Below, in pieces: positions 46,507-58,164 of a DNA stretch of 64,000 nucleotides. Numbering within the stretch: position 1 is the first letter of the stretch; each line of letters starts with the position of its first letter. Location: assembly GCA_002794775.1 (NCBI GenBank), contig NBAY01000008.1, forward strand, positions 620,001-684,000, in the 5' to 3' direction. The notes beneath the pieces were generated by a model. That model saw nothing but the letters and a program-made list of their open reading frames with translations, was not told the DNA's origin and made no database searches. A program made the translations under genes and the position numbers. The DNA comes from Porodaedalea pini. Its lineage: Eukaryota; Basidiomycota; Agaricomycetes; Hymenochaetales; Hymenochaetaceae.

Positions 46507-48125
46507 ATGAGATCGTTCTACATGCTGTGTTCTGCGCTTTTTTATGTATTGGAAGTACTTTATCAGTGTCACGGTGCCAGAGGCCAGCTGCATCCTAGTG
46601 AGCCAGCGAGATATCAGCCGTTGCCCAGTTTGCGGGAGCAGGCCGAAGTTCTTGATGGGTGGCGACAGCAGCGACTTGACGCCTTGCCAGAACTCATGAA
46701 GAAATACGGAGTCGATGCTTGGCTTGTGGGTCGTCATAATGATATACATAACTCGCTATTTGATGCGATAAATCTACCATCCATCCATTGCGCTAACTCA
46801 ATTTCCACAAATCGAAATCGAAATCGAAGTAGATGAGCCAGCGCGAGCACGCGGAGGACACGATCTGGTGGTCCATCAAGTCCGCAACGGAGTTCGCCGC
46901 GCATAGACGCACAGTCGTGCTCTTCCACACCAACGAGTCCTCGCTTGCCGGGCAGCCGAACCCGCTCACCTGGATCGACAACACGGGCGACGTGTGGCCT
47001 GCACTGCGCGGTATCCTCGATGCATACGCGCCTGACCGCATCATGGTCAACACCGACCGCGACATCGCGTTCGCGGGCGGGATGCACGTGGGCGAGATGG
47101 CTGTCCTGAAAGAAGAGCTCGGAAGGCGCTGGGCGGGGCGATTCGTCAACGTCCCGATGCTTGCGGTCGAGTTCGTCGCGCACCGACTGCCTGGACAGAT
47201 TGTGTATTTTGAAAAGATGCAGGAGACGGTGTGGGCGATGCTGGAGGAGGCGTTCAGCGAGCGCGTCGTCGTGCCCGGCGAAACTACTACAGAAGTACGA
47301 CAGCCTTTTCTCCTCCCTCTTATTGGCGCACTTCGATTTAATGCTGTCCGGTGTTTGCCTTTTTTTTTTTTTTTGCAGGATCTCCAGTGGTGGTTCCGCG
47401 AGAAGATGCAGGAGCAGAATGTCTCGACGTGGAATCAACCACGCGTCAAGGTGCTCGACGCGAGTTCCTTCCCCGGGTGGGCAGGTTCGGACTCGACCAT
47501 CCGCGAAGGCGACGTGCTGCATGTCGACTTCGGTATTAGCGCCATGGGCATGCACACGGATACGCAGCACCTGGGCTACGTCCTGCGTACATCGCAGGGC
47601 GAACGAAGCGTGCCGTCCGGACTGACCGCGGGCCTAAAAAAGGCGAATCGCATGCAGGAGATCGTGCTTGAAGAAATGCAGGTTGGTCGATCGGGGAACG
47701 AAGTCTTGGCTGCGTGCAATCGGAGATTCGAAGAGGAGGAAATTGAAGGACAGGTTTATTCGCACCCTATAAGTGACTTCGCGCATGGACCTGGAGCAAC
47801 GATAGGTTAATCTCTCGTCCTCTCCGTTTTATGCGAGTGACAACATGGCTAACGCAGCGTTCCAGGATTCACTAACTTGCCAGAATACGTGCCAATATAC
47901 GGGGAGCTCCCAATATTGTCCGGAACATATTACAGCATCGAGCTTTTTGCGAGACATTTCGTCCCTGAGCGCAACGAGTCCTTGAGATTCATGCTCGAGG
48001 AAAATGTATATTGGAGGAACGAGAGCGGGCGCTGGGAGTTCGTCCGAGGTCGCCAGGAACGATTTCATCTCGTCGATAGCGGTCGTGTGCACCGCTTTCG
48101 GGAGGATACGTTCCTTATTCAGTGA
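46507..48125 (+). CDS. Secreted M24-family metallopeptidase (Xaa-Pro aminopeptidase/creatinase fold)
   Basis: ATG at 46507 with a signal peptide (MLCSALFYVLEVLYQCHGARG). The N-terminal domain (LREQAEVLDGWRQQRLDALP; KKYGVDAWL, intron, MSQREHAEDTIWW) leads to the pita-bread fold. Metal ligands: Asp in HVDFGISAMG, Asp in MHTDTQHLGY, His in DFAHGPGATIG, Glu in YYSIELFARH, Glu in FREDTFLIQ at the very C-terminus. The pattern AHGPGAT replaces the common GHGIG of prolidases. Three introns: after DAWL, after GETTTE (with a T-rich 3' end) and after GATIG. Stop TGA at 48123-48125. The secreted location is inferred from the signal peptide; substrate is unknown. Confidence 0.85.
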
Positions 48126-49076
48126 TAAGTAGAAGAATGAAAAGTTTTCGAGGATAAGAGGCCGGGAGGACGCGGGGATTCATTTTTCCTCAGAAATGCT
48201 TTTGTGCCAACGAATAGTGTCGAGGACACACTAGTTTATCCAGTCAACTCGATGGGAGTTGCTACGGCAGTCAGCAGGTATAGAAACACTCAAACAGCGC
48301 TCAAGCATTAATATTGTAGAGGCGGACGCAAGATCTTACAAACCGCCGGCACCCGAAACCATTTGAGGCAATTTTACATAGATCCGTTTGCGGAGGTGAC
48401 CGCATGGTGCGGCTTGAATTGATGACTTGCGGTTCTTTAGCTGATGAGGAACCCTTGCCGCTGGGTACGGAACATAGTCACGCTAGGAGTAGGACGCCCA
48501 CGCCAGAGACCTGTGCGACGCCCATGTGCCGACTGCATAGGGTGAATATTGATGACGGCAGGGCTCCGACTGCGCGATCAAAAAAGCGGCGAAAAAAACT
48601 CTGGTTATCGTCGAATTGAATTAATATTCGGGAAGTGTAGCCGATCCTGCGAGAGATAAGGTTCCGTAGCCCTTATCGCTGTGGGGCATGCAGGGATTTC
48701 AGTATTATTTCTATGCTAGAGTAAGCTGTCTATGGTCACCGTTTATACTGTCACGCGTTCTCTTCATTCATGTTTTGTAGTACTAGTCCTGATTTCTTCG
48801 CTGTTCACGGACTGAATCAGTGAATGCTCCCAGTCACCAGCCAGTCAGAGCGGACGCTTTGCGCTAATAAAAGACGCGGGGTTGTGATCTTGTCACCTGA
48901 GTCACAGCGTGGGATAATTAGATCTTGCTCATATCTGGATCGGGCAGACACTCGCGTATTTTCGTGAATATCAGGGAGATCACCACATGCATCATGTATC
49001 ATGTATCCACTGAATTCATATAAAGCGCGCTTTTCCTGCATCTCCCTCAATCACCCGCCTCCTTCTTTCCTCCATC
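48126..49076. other. Intergenic region, no gene seen
   Basis: 3' flank of the M24 peptidase and promoter of the permease. It has a CT-rich stretch just before the ATG at 49077 (TCACCCGCCTCCTTCTTTCC), usual for highly expressed fungal genes. Short frames lack support. Confidence 0.6.
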
Positions 49077-51323
49077 ATGTCGTTCCCCGACGAGAAGGCC
49101 TTTGGCAAGCATGAAGGCCATGATGCCAAAATTCACGATGCATCCTCAGCCGACACGCACGGTGCTCCTGCATTTGAGCCCGACAATACTCTCAAGAGAC
49201 AGCTGAAGAACAGACATATCGCTATGATTAGGTGCGTGATTGTCTATCTCCTCGTTCAATCAAGCCACTAAACTGTATTTTTAACGCATCCAGTATTGGC
49301 GGTGCGCTGCTCCGCTCGTCTTCTCCCTTTTTGTCGTAAATTTGATCTGTTCGCACTTCAGGTGTCATCGGCACTGGTCTCTTCCTCGGAACGGCAACTT
49401 CTCTTGCCAATGGTGGTCCTGTCGGCCTTCTACTCGGCTATGCGATCATGGGCACAGTTTGCTATAGCGTCATGGTAAGCCAAAGTTTCCGCCTGATATG
49501 TGCACCTCAGTATCTAACATGTCGTCCAGATTTCGTTGGGTGAAATGGTCGCTTACCTGCCTATAGCGGGAGGACATATCAGGCTCGCAGAACGCTTTGT
49601 GGACCCTGCATTGTCCTTCACGATGGGTTGGAATTACTGGTACAACTGGACGATCGTTCTGCCAGCCGAGTTGAGCGCGGCCGCGGTCTTGATGTCGTAT
49701 TGGAAGTCGGTACGTAGCATGTGCATTTGACCTCCTGTTTCGCAGCTTCTGAGTTGGTCACTCGGCTATCTAGCCGGAGGATGTGAGTCCTGCCGTGTGG
49801 ATCACAATGTGCCTGGTTATTGTCATTACCATCAATATGTTCGGCGCCGGTAAGTGTGTGTAACTCTGGTTAAAATGCGATGTCCTAAGTGCTTGGGCTA
49901 GGCGCATATGGCGAATGCGAGTTCATTTTCGCTTCGATCAAAGTTATCACTATCACTGGTCTTATCGTACGTCGAATATAGACTCATTTTCCTTTACTTT
50001 CTAACACTGTCTTTTGTAGATTCTCGGCATTGTTCTTGACCTTGGCGGAGGGCCGAATCACGATCGCATTGGGTTCCGTTACTGGAAGCACCCAGGCCCA
50101 TTCCATCAATTTCACAATATCAGTGGCACAACTGGTCGCTTTTTAGGCTGGTGGGCTGTGATGTCGCAAGCTGCATTCTCTTTCATCGGTACCGAGATTG
50201 TTGCTGTATGTGAATTTAATCCTAAGCTTGCGGTACTAAGGTATTGATCTTACCTCGTTTTTTTAAAATATTCAGATTGCTGCGGGAGAGGCGAAGAATC
50301 CTCGCAGGAATCTTCCAAAGGCCATCAAGCGTGTATACATCCGTATCCTCCTTTTCTACATTGGGGGCACATTTATCATCGGACTTCTTGTGCCATCGAA
50401 CAACCCCGATCTCCAACTCGCTTCTTCTAAAGCCAATGCAGCAGCTTCGCCATTCGTCATCGCCATCCAAACGGCAGGAATTGGCGGCCTTCCCCACGTC
50501 ATCAACGCCGCGCTCCTCACGTCCGCGTGGTCCGCCGCCTCCTCTGACCTATACACCTCGTCGCGTGCGCTTTACGGACTCGCGCTCTCAGGCAATGCGC
50601 CGCGGATCTTCACTAGGGCGACGAAGGGCGGCCTGCCGTTCTTCGCCGTCGTGTTTTGCTCGGCATTCTCGCTCCTCGCGTACATGGGCGTGAGTTCCGG
50701 CTCTGGGAAGGTCTTCCAGTGGTTTGTGAACATGACTTCGGTGGCGGGCTTGATGACGTGGTTCGGCATCTGCGTCACGTACCTCCGCTTCCACGCTGGC
50801 TTCCGTGCCCAGGGCTTCGACCGCTCGCAGCTCCCGTACGCTAGCAAGTTGAACCCGTATGCTGCGTGGTATGCGACGATTGCGACTATAGTGATCTGCT
50901 TTGTACGTTGCCTTTACAATCTCCATGCCCTCCATCCTCATACCCTTGTTTCCCCTCCAGTTCTCCGGCTTTTCCGTCTTCCTCAAGGACAGCTGGGATA
51001 CGGCTACCTTCGTTACGAATTACCTTGTACGCACTTCCCTCGACCTCATGACGAAAAACGCTTGCGCTAACCTATATATTTTCTCAGCCCTTCATTCTGT
51101 TCCCAATCCTGTATGTCGGGTCTCGATTGTGGTACAGGTGCCGGCCACTCAAGACGTCCGAGATGGATTTCATCACGAACATCAAGGAAATCGAAGCCGA
51201 CACACACGACGACCCGCCTCCGCGTAACTGGGTCGAAGCCTTCTGGACCAAGCTGGTGAGTCATTTGAAGCTTGTACCTTTTTCTTTTTTTGTGCTTTCG
51301 CTGAACTCGTCCAACAGATGTGA
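49077..51323 (+). CDS. Amino acid permease (yeast amino acid transporter family)
   Basis: Proton-coupled amino acid uptake at the plasma membrane (APC superfamily, YAT group). Cytosolic start with LKRQLKNRHIAMI, then helix 1 after an intron (VIGTGLFLGTATSLANGGPV), TGLFLG being the family signature. Helix 3 region: SLGEMVAYLPIAGGHIRLAE and ALSFTMGWNYWYNWTIVLPA. Middle: GFRYWKHPGPFH, FIGTEIVAIAAGEAKNPRRN (GTE..A.AAGE signature). Late: SAASSDLYTSSRALYGLALS and VFQWFVNMTSVAGLMTWFGI. It has at least eight introns; the last joins WTKL to a final codon M and TGA at 51321-51323. About twelve membrane helices, full length. The transported amino acid cannot be told. Confidence 0.92.
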
Positions 51324-51825
51324 TTTTGCGCCTTATTATGTCTTGTTCCCATCTAAAAATGTGTAGTGTTGTAATGCATACTCACGTGTGTTATAAGACG
51401 TTCAACTAATACAGTAGTGAAGTAATGTGGTCAACATCCAATCTATCTATTTTGTTCATTGCAATGTCCCTTCTATCTTCCAACTCCGCGGTTAGAGGTC
51501 TGGGAATAGATTAAGAACTTCTCCGAGTTATAAACGGGAAAGTTCAATCGCCATTTGTTTACCGGGATACGAAGCACCGTGAGTAATCTTAAGTAGTCTA
51601 AACCGCGTGTTATGCCTCGAGGATACACCTTCGATTCTAATCGTGCTTTCCCCCGGCCAGCTAGCGAGAGCCTCGACTTACACGCTGCAAGGTGCTGCTA
51701 GTTGCGATGCGGTCAATCGCACGCATAAATAAGACCCAGCCTCGAACACCAGTCTACGACTTCTTGCCCCCCTCCTCGGCTCTCACTGCTCAAGCCCTGC
51801 TTGCGGGGGGCTTCCAGCATCTGGC
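51324..51825. other. Intergenic promoter region of the PP2C gene
   Basis: Non-coding; no repeat or RNA gene seen. A GC-rich coding-like frame around 51.7-51.83 kb is the 5' leader of the next gene. Confidence 0.5.
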
Positions 51826-53413
51826 ATGCAAACCCGCCAGAGCATCGAAGACTATGGCGAGCCGCCGCCGTCCGCGAGCAGCTCCGCTACATCGTTTCTA
51901 ACCTGCGAGTACACCCCGCTCAGCCCAACCGCGGCGGAGGACGCGCTCGTAGACCTCGCGCATCCGTATACGGGCGTGCTCGACCTGCCGAGCGGGCGTA
52001 AGGTGGACGGACTCAGCTTCCAGCCGTGCGCGGCCGCGCGCTGTCAGGACCGCTACATCATCGAGCAGTTTGCGGTACGCGGCGCTGGCGAGGCACTGTG
52101 GACGCTCACGGGTGTCTTTGACGGTGAGTAGACGACGCCGACAGTGTTCCCGCCCGCACGCGAGGTCATGCTCCGCGCCGCACGGGGACTGCGGATGTCC
52201 CTGTCGTTTTCTTGACGTGAGAGAGTTTGACGAGCGTGTTTCTGTTTCTATTTCAATTTTCATCCGGCGAAGGCCATCTCGGCGAGACGACCGTCGAGCA
52301 TGTCGCGCACCACCTGCCTGTGATCGTCCAGGAGTATTTGGACGAGGCGGTGGGGAAGGAAGGGCCGGCATACCTCAACAACCCCACGGTCGTGTCTGCG
52401 CTGCTCAAACGTGCCTTCGCCTCGTTCGACCACGACATCGCGAATGACGTGCTCAAGCTCTTCCCTGGCGGCGTCGCATCGTTAGACCGGTTGAGTGACG
52501 ACTACATCCGGAGTGTCATCAACGACCACAAGAACGGCCTGAAAAACTACAAGAAGGTCCAGCTGAACATGTACGGCACCACGGCGTTGTTGGCGCTTGT
52601 CGATCCTCAACAGGAGAATCTCTGGATCGCGAACCTTGGCGACTGCCAAGCGGGTGCGTCAGTTTCGCGAAAGGAACATGCGGCGGTGTCATGATTGATT
52701 ACGCAAATTAATATTAAGTGCTTGCCTCACGGAGTCCGTCAGGAAGATGGGTAGGCGAGCTTCTCACTCAGTCGCACAACGGTTCGAACCCGCGTGAGGT
52801 TCAACGCATCCGGCGCGAACACCTAAACGAGCCAGAGTGCATCAAGAACGGTCGCATATTGGGAACGATCGCTCCCTTTCGTTGTGAGTGCAAAAAAGCG
52901 ACGATCTATAAATTGACTGAGTGCCATATCCTAGGTATTGGTGACCAGCCTTTCAAACAGCCAGCAGCTTTTACGCGCCGCATTCTCTTCAATCTTGATG
53001 CCGGGTCGGAGAATGTTGACGGTTCACGCGCAGCATGGGGACAGCTTGTTGATCGGATTCTGACACCGCCATACCTATCTGCTGACGCAGACGTGGTACA
53101 TGTACGGCTAAATCGTGGCCGCAGTGCAGTTCCGGGAGTTCCTAATCAGTTTCTAATTCTCTGTACGGATGGGTTGCCGGACCTACTCGAGGGCGTACCT
53201 TCCAAGGATCATGCACAGCACTATGTGGATGCCGTCGTACCAGTTGTATCTCGAGATGAGCGAGCCTTGTTCCATGTTGTTGACAATCTAGCGCTACGTA
53301 TTCTGAAGAGCGTGCTGGGCGGAGACGACAGCAACGCTGTTTCGCAGATGATTGCAGTTCAGAGTGACCGGTCCTGGCTTGACGATGTGACCATTGTCGT
53401 GCAGATCCTGTAG
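51826..53413 (+). CDS. PP2C-family protein phosphatase
   Basis: Mn/Mg-dependent Ser/Thr phosphatase of the PPM family. ATG at 51826. Metal-binding motifs: GVFDGHLGETTVEH (DG-H..G), YGTTALLALVD (GTTA), WIANLGDCQA (GD), LCTDGLPDLL (TDG.WD) and DDVTIVVQIL at the C-terminus (DD.T..V). The arrangement with a long insertion (YLNNPTVVSALLKRAFASFD; IRSVINDHKNGLKNYKKVQL) and HNGSNPREVQRIRREH recalls mitochondrial pyruvate dehydrogenase phosphatase-like PP2Cs. Introns near 52.12-52.27, 52.65-52.72 and 52.88-52.94 kb join in frame (TIAPFR..IGDQPFK). The N-terminal 30 residues are Ser/Thr-rich and may be a targeting segment. Activity is expected; the substrate is inference. Confidence 0.88.
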
Positions 53414-53615
53414 TCTTTATGTATTTGGTGCTTTGTTTATGTCTGGTCTTTCTTCTTGAATACAGAGTTCGTGGTCCGAGTCAAAGAAGTGCGAGACGCG
53501 TCGCGACGCGACCGGCTTGAACTTTATACTCAAAACTAGAAAGAGGCCGTGAGAATATATCCCTAGAAAGAGACGCCGTTTGTGAGCCGCCTTCATCTTG
53601 CTTGTGTACGCCGCC

Positions 53616-54161
53616 ATGTTCGCGAGCACCCTTCGAAATGCTGCACGCACATCCTCCAGGCCATTAAGGCGCGCTGTATCAGACCAATCTCGACTCTCAT
53701 CCACCTCCGGTCTGACGAGCTCAGAAAATTCATCCTCTTCTTCGTCTTCGTCGCAAGTCTACCTGAACCCCGAACGCAAGCGAAAGCTCGTCTCACTTTA
53801 TCACCAAGCTGAGCGCTTCGTCACGCACGAGAACCTCTCGGATTACATCGACCACGAATTCCAACAGAACTTCGTGGGCGATCGTTCACTCGAGCGGATT
53901 GAGGATGGTAAGGGCGACTTGGTGTTTGCGCTAGCGGAGAGTCGTGCGCATCCAAAAATGGTCACTTCGTCGGCGGCGGAAGGGGAGGGTATCTTGTTTA
54001 GGAGGGCCGAGAAGTACGCGACGACGTCCTTGAAGAAGAAAGCTCAGGCGAAAGAGCGGCGACTGTTGGCAGCGGTGTATGGGGTGGATGACTCGTTCAA
54101 GGCAAGTTTGGAAATGGTGGAAGAGCGTAAACGCAACTTGCCCGACTTGTCGGATGAGTAG
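53616..54161 (+). CDS. Small mitochondrially targeted protein, function unknown
   Basis: Single exon, 181 residues. The ATG at 53616 is preferred over an upstream in-frame TTG at 53598. The start (MFASTLRNAARTSSRPLRRA) is rich in Arg and Ser with no acids, a typical mitochondrial presequence. A Ser run (ENSSSSSSSSQ) follows, then a conserved-looking body (YLNPERKRKLVSLYHQAERF; THENLSDYIDHEF) and a basic, helical C-terminus (TSLKKKAQAKERRLLAAVYG; LEMVEERKRNLPDLSDE). I do not recognise the family. A mitochondrial ribosome or translation factor would fit the composition, but that is a guess. Confidence 0.7.
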   Translation: MFASTLRNAARTSSRPLRRAVSDQSRLSSTSGLTSSENSSSSSSSSQVYLNPERKRKLVSLYHQAERFVTHENLSDYIDHEFQQNFVGDRSLERIEDGKGDLVFALAESRAHPKMVTSSAAEGEGILFRRAEKYATTSLKKKAQAKERRLLAAVYGVDDSFKASLEMVEERKRNLPDLSDE

Positions 54162-54509
54162 GGGACGTGTTGTTTGTGGTACGCGCTTCTCATTCGTCCT
54201 CCTCACATGCCTGCTAAGTCCTGCATCGGCAGATCATTTCCCCTGCTGTTCCTCCTATATGTTATCATGGTCGATATATCTGGAACAGAGATCTAGAGTA
54301 CGGTTTTCATCAATTCAGACTCGTGTCCGGCCAATGGTGAACATTAATATTGGTGGGCACCGAGGTCGACTAGCGGACGCCAGAATAAGCAATCGCTATG
54401 AATAGTATGATCGCTCATTTCGCACGCCGACAATACCGAACGTCATCCTCACTTTGTACTATTCTGTTTGTCTCTTGTACATACTTCTCTACCTATCGAT
54501 TGGCTTGCA

Positions 54510-55563
54510 ATGCCGTCAAGCGACATGAAATCTTTCCAGCGCGCCCTCTTAGAGTCAAAAAACATCATCGCCGTTGCTGGAGCAGGCTTGTCCGCTGCCT
54601 CCGGTAAGTAATTCAAACTGTTTGCATCTTTCAGAACCTCAATGACATTGCAGTTTAAAAAGGTATTCCAACTTTCAGAGGCGCAGGAGGGATGTGGAGA
54701 AAATTTGACGCCATGAGCCTTGCAACGCCTGGAGCCTTCAGACAGAACCCAGCCCGCGTCTGGCAATTCTATCATTATAGACGAGAAAAGTGTGTGCAAT
54801 GAGATCGTCACTACAACGATAAGCTAGTGCAGTTGCGCAGAGCTCGCGCTGCATCACCAAATGCCGCACATCATGCTCTTGCGCAATTGTCAATTCCGAG
54901 CTTCCGACATACCATTGCACCTGAGTCGACCTTTACACTCATAACGCAGAACGTCGACGGACTGAGTAAACGTGCTCTCGATACCGCTCTGGATAGCGTG
55001 TCAGAGGCGGAGCGAGTGTCCTCTACCGCCACGTATCCGCACATGCTCGAAATGCATGGCCGTCTCTTTGATGTACGCTGCACCGCACGAAGCTGTAAGC
55101 ATGTCGAATGGAACGATGCATCGCCAATATGCCCCGCCCTAGCTGGGACAGAGGCGCTTGTAGACGCCGGAGTCGTCGAGCCGACGATCGCAGAGGCAGA
55201 CCTACCGCGCTGTAGGAAATGCGGTGCACTGGCTCGACCCGGCGTGGTATGGTTTGGAGAGGTTCCGCGGCACATGAAAACCATCGACGAGCTAGTAGAC
55301 AAGGCTGATATGTGTCTGGTTGTGGGGACGTCTTCGACAGTACGTAGAGTATTCCATTCCGCACTCTCATTCTCCCCTAAGAAACTAACAACTTTCACCA
55401 GGTTTATCCAGCAGCTGGATACGCCAGCACCGTCCAGAGCAACGGCGGTAAAGTCACTGTATTCAACCTCGAGCGGAGTGAGGGTGACGATGAGGCAGAT
55501 TTCCTGTTCTTGGGGCCTTGTGAGAATACACTACCTGAAGCCTTGGGATTTGAGAAGGCGTGA
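54510..55563 (+). CDS. Class III sirtuin (SIRT5-like NAD-dependent deacylase)
   Basis: NAD-dependent lysine deacylase. ATG at 54510. NAD site: [11 protein letters not shown], intron (54604-54662), [20 protein letters not shown]. Next is [10 protein letters not shown]: the Tyr and Arg of YHYRR correspond to the pair that lets SIRT5 remove succinyl and malonyl groups. Then [10 protein letters not shown], catalytic His in [11 protein letters not shown], zinc cysteines CTARSC and [19 protein letters not shown] and [10 protein letters not shown], intron, [20 protein letters not shown]. Ends [11 protein letters not shown] at 55561-55563. Length about 300 residues fits the family. Mitochondrial location is likely by homology; no strong presequence is seen. 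Confidence 0.9.
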
Positions 55564-55623
55564 GGCAAGCATAAGGGGCATGAGATGTAACAGCGAGTAT
55601 TGGAATAGAATAACTTGAATGGA

Positions 55624-56073
55624 TTATTTGTCGTTCTCCTCCGGCTTCGCTTCTATTGGTGTGTCCAGCCCTACGCGGCGAGCCGTCGCATGGATACGTT
55701 CTTCCTGGGACATATCGTGCAGTGGGTTGTACCTGTCTAGCAATTCCTGTAAATGAGAAAAACAAAATTGAGATAGAATTATCGAAGGAAAAATGTGGAA
55801 ACCTACCTTGTGGATCCTCTGCGCTCTCAAGAGTGTCACTGTATTCCTCATATCTCTGAAAAGCTTTTCGGCATTGCTTGAAGACGAGCAGCGCTCATTG
55901 AAGATGGTCCGGAAGCTCTGCACTATTTCGCGGTTGCGCGTCGCACGAGGGGCGATGGACTAAGGAGACTCAACGTTCAATTCGAAGTTTATTAGCATAC
56001 GAGATAACAGACGTACCGACTTTGCGAGTTCACGAAGGACAGACCTGTACACTGCTCGACATTGAGTGGCCAT
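55624..56073 (-). CDS. FMC1: Fmc1-like LYR-type ATP synthase assembly factor
   Basis: Small mitochondrial matrix protein that helps assemble F1-ATPase and binds respiratory assembly factors. ATG at 56073 (MATQCRAVYRSVLRELAKS), where YRSVLREL is the Complex1_LYR-like start. An intron joins SIAPRATRNREIVQSFRTIF, ending RAQRIHK; a second joins ELLDRYNPLHDMSQEERIHA. Total about 110 residues, stop at 55624. An open frame continues upstream of the ATG but starts with GTG, so I did not extend it. The gene converges on the sirtuin, whose stop lies 60 bp away; the 3' UTRs must overlap or be very short. Confidence 0.82.
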
Positions 56074-56700
56074 CACGTCTGGAAAAAGAGTAGACTCAGA
56101 TGCAGCAGATTTTTGGCTAACCAATTTCATGTCACATTTCGTCACAATCACGGGTTTTATTCTCTTTCGAGTCGAGGCCGCATAACATGAGTCGGCGAAA
56201 TTACTCAAACATAGCTGAGTCTCCATCTCCTCGTAAGCTACTCTTCGCCGCCTTATTTGTCTGTCCGAAGTAGTGCGCGGTCCAGGAAATGCCTTACTCC
56301 CGTTCCGCCGAACGTGAGACTGACTTGAAGACCGCTTTATCCAAGTTGGATGTACACGGGGCCGCATCCTCTGCACTTTCCAACTTGAACGGCCGTTGAT
56401 CTTCCCGATTCACTTTGAAGGAAGGGAGGAACATTTCAAGCGGAGACATAATTTAGATCAAATATATCAACAAACATAAGAACTTACCCGAACAATCTGT
56501 GGAAAGCAGGGGTTTTCTTTGTACTCGGAGTCATTGTCTGTACTAATTCTATACACGAGTCGGAAAATGAAGCTCATCTGCCCAAGGATACCATCGAAAT
56601 CTACCTTGCCTCGCTCCCTTCGTATCCAAAAGACCGCAGTCCCCTACCTGTCGTTCTTGCCTCTGTCTATCCTCAACTGGTCTCATGTGCAGTAACACTA
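56074..56700. other. Intergenic promoter side of FMC1
   Basis: No supported gene. The upstream frame on the minus strand (to about 56376) is Arg-rich leader sequence without an ATG. Confidence 0.5.
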
Positions 56701-56707
56701 CCTCTTT

Positions 56708-57467
56708 ATGAGGAAGCTGCTTCGCCTGCGCGTGTCCCGGGCTACTGTGCTCAGTTCTGCGAGTGTCATCGCAAAGCTCGTCAAGAATGCATGTGAAGCT
56801 ATCAACTTCGCGCCAAAAAGAGTTGCTGCGAAGATAGTCCTGCTGATATTAGAAACAGTCAAGGTGATGTTCTTTCCTCCAGATATAGTCCAGCAAATAT
56901 CATGCATTCTGATCATGAATCGGATAGTACAGGAAATCGCCGAGAACAACAAGATGCGCATTGCACTGATCAAGCGAGTCGTCAACTTTTTGCTTTTACT
57001 TCGAGCATAATTTGAGAACAATGTTGGAGACACCCTCAGAACCTAGTCGATGATATGCAAGAGTTTAACTTGGCAACCCCCTCTGACTCAATACTTTCAA
57101 GTGCTCTACTCAAAATCCTCGGCAATTTAAGATCAGCGGAAAACCGTGACAGAGAATTTATATTACGTGCCATAACAAAGGACAAGATAAAGGGCAATCT
57201 AGTTCTTCATGTATCTTCCCTCGATGTTGCAATGTAGAAGTTGAATGTAAGTAACACATTGATTGAAGTTACGAGATGTCACCGAGTTTTCACATGCAGC
57301 TCAGTTTGCAGTTGGGAACAAGCATAGTCACTCAGACTATTCCCAGTCGCATTGATCGGTTGCATGTCAGTGACCAAGGGATCCATGCAGCAGAGCTAGC
57401 CTTGAATGGCAGCCTACGAGATCCTGACGAGGAGCTATTCGCGTATTTAAGAACGGAGGCAAGCTAG
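56708..57467 (+). pseudogene. Relic of an N-terminal helical-domain gene (copy 2)
   Basis: Blocks in order on the plus strand: VLSSASVIAKLVKNACEAIN, FAPKRVAAKIVLLILETVK, IALIKRVVNFLLLL; then MQEFNLATPSDS, LLKILGNLRSAENRDR, DKIKGNLVLHVSSLDVAM, TAG; then LHVSDQGIHAAELALNGSLR and DPDEELFAYLR. These match copy 1 (35.7-36.7 kb) block by block. QEFNLATPSD is a known end of the helical N-terminal adaptor in basidiomycete NLR/kinase-like genes (from memory of family style, not a database result). TAA and TAG stops and frame breaks make it non-functional. Confidence 0.6.
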
Positions 57468-57474
57468 TGTAGAC

Positions 57475-58164
57475 AACTTCCGTCGCGTATTCGGGCTGAA
57501 ATGTCTCTGTGTGTGCAACAAGTACGACGGGTTGCGCATTAGCGACGATCTGATTTTGTCCCTGTAATTGGAGGATAGGCAAGAATTCAATTGGAGAGAA
57601 AGTCGATTGTAATGCGTAGTGAACCGTGGAGCAGGGTGAGAGCGGGCTTGAGGGTATATCATACATATATATAGTGGATGTTCGGACTATAAAGACATTT
57701 TTGACCAGTTTCGAGACCGGGGACTGAGCTCTATATGAAAGACGGTAATCTGTTCCGAAGAATAGGCAGTGCGTAAAGAACTCCTAGAACAAAGGCACCT
57801 AGCAGAAGATATCCGTCATATATACAAGTGGTCTGTGAACTTGCTGTTTGAAACCAATATTTGAGGTAGTTCACGGAATAGCAGCGCTATCCTGCGCGAG
57901 GAGAATTTATGCAGCATGTTCACGACAACTAAGACTATGCGACTCGTTCTGATCTGGCTTCCCGTAAGTTTCAAAATTCTGCTTTCTTCTACTACACGCA
58001 TTGACACTTTATACGCTACACTGTGACGACTGAAATAACGAGCAAGAAATTGCGTATGAATTAATTCGGGAGAAATCACCCTCCTGCCCCGAGGCAAGAG
58101 TCTAGAGAAGATGATGGAAATGAGGGGAAAAAATCCACGAGACAAATTATAGGACAGCACAACT
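57475..58164. other. Intergenic 3' region of the UBC gene
   Basis: No gene seen. Minus-strand frames at 57367-57666 and 57816-58160 lack domains. Confidence 0.5.

Noticed and set aside
55960..56376. Longer FMC1 N-terminus
   Set aside because: The extension begins with GTG, is Arg-rich and unlike the family. The ATG at 56073 gives the expected length.
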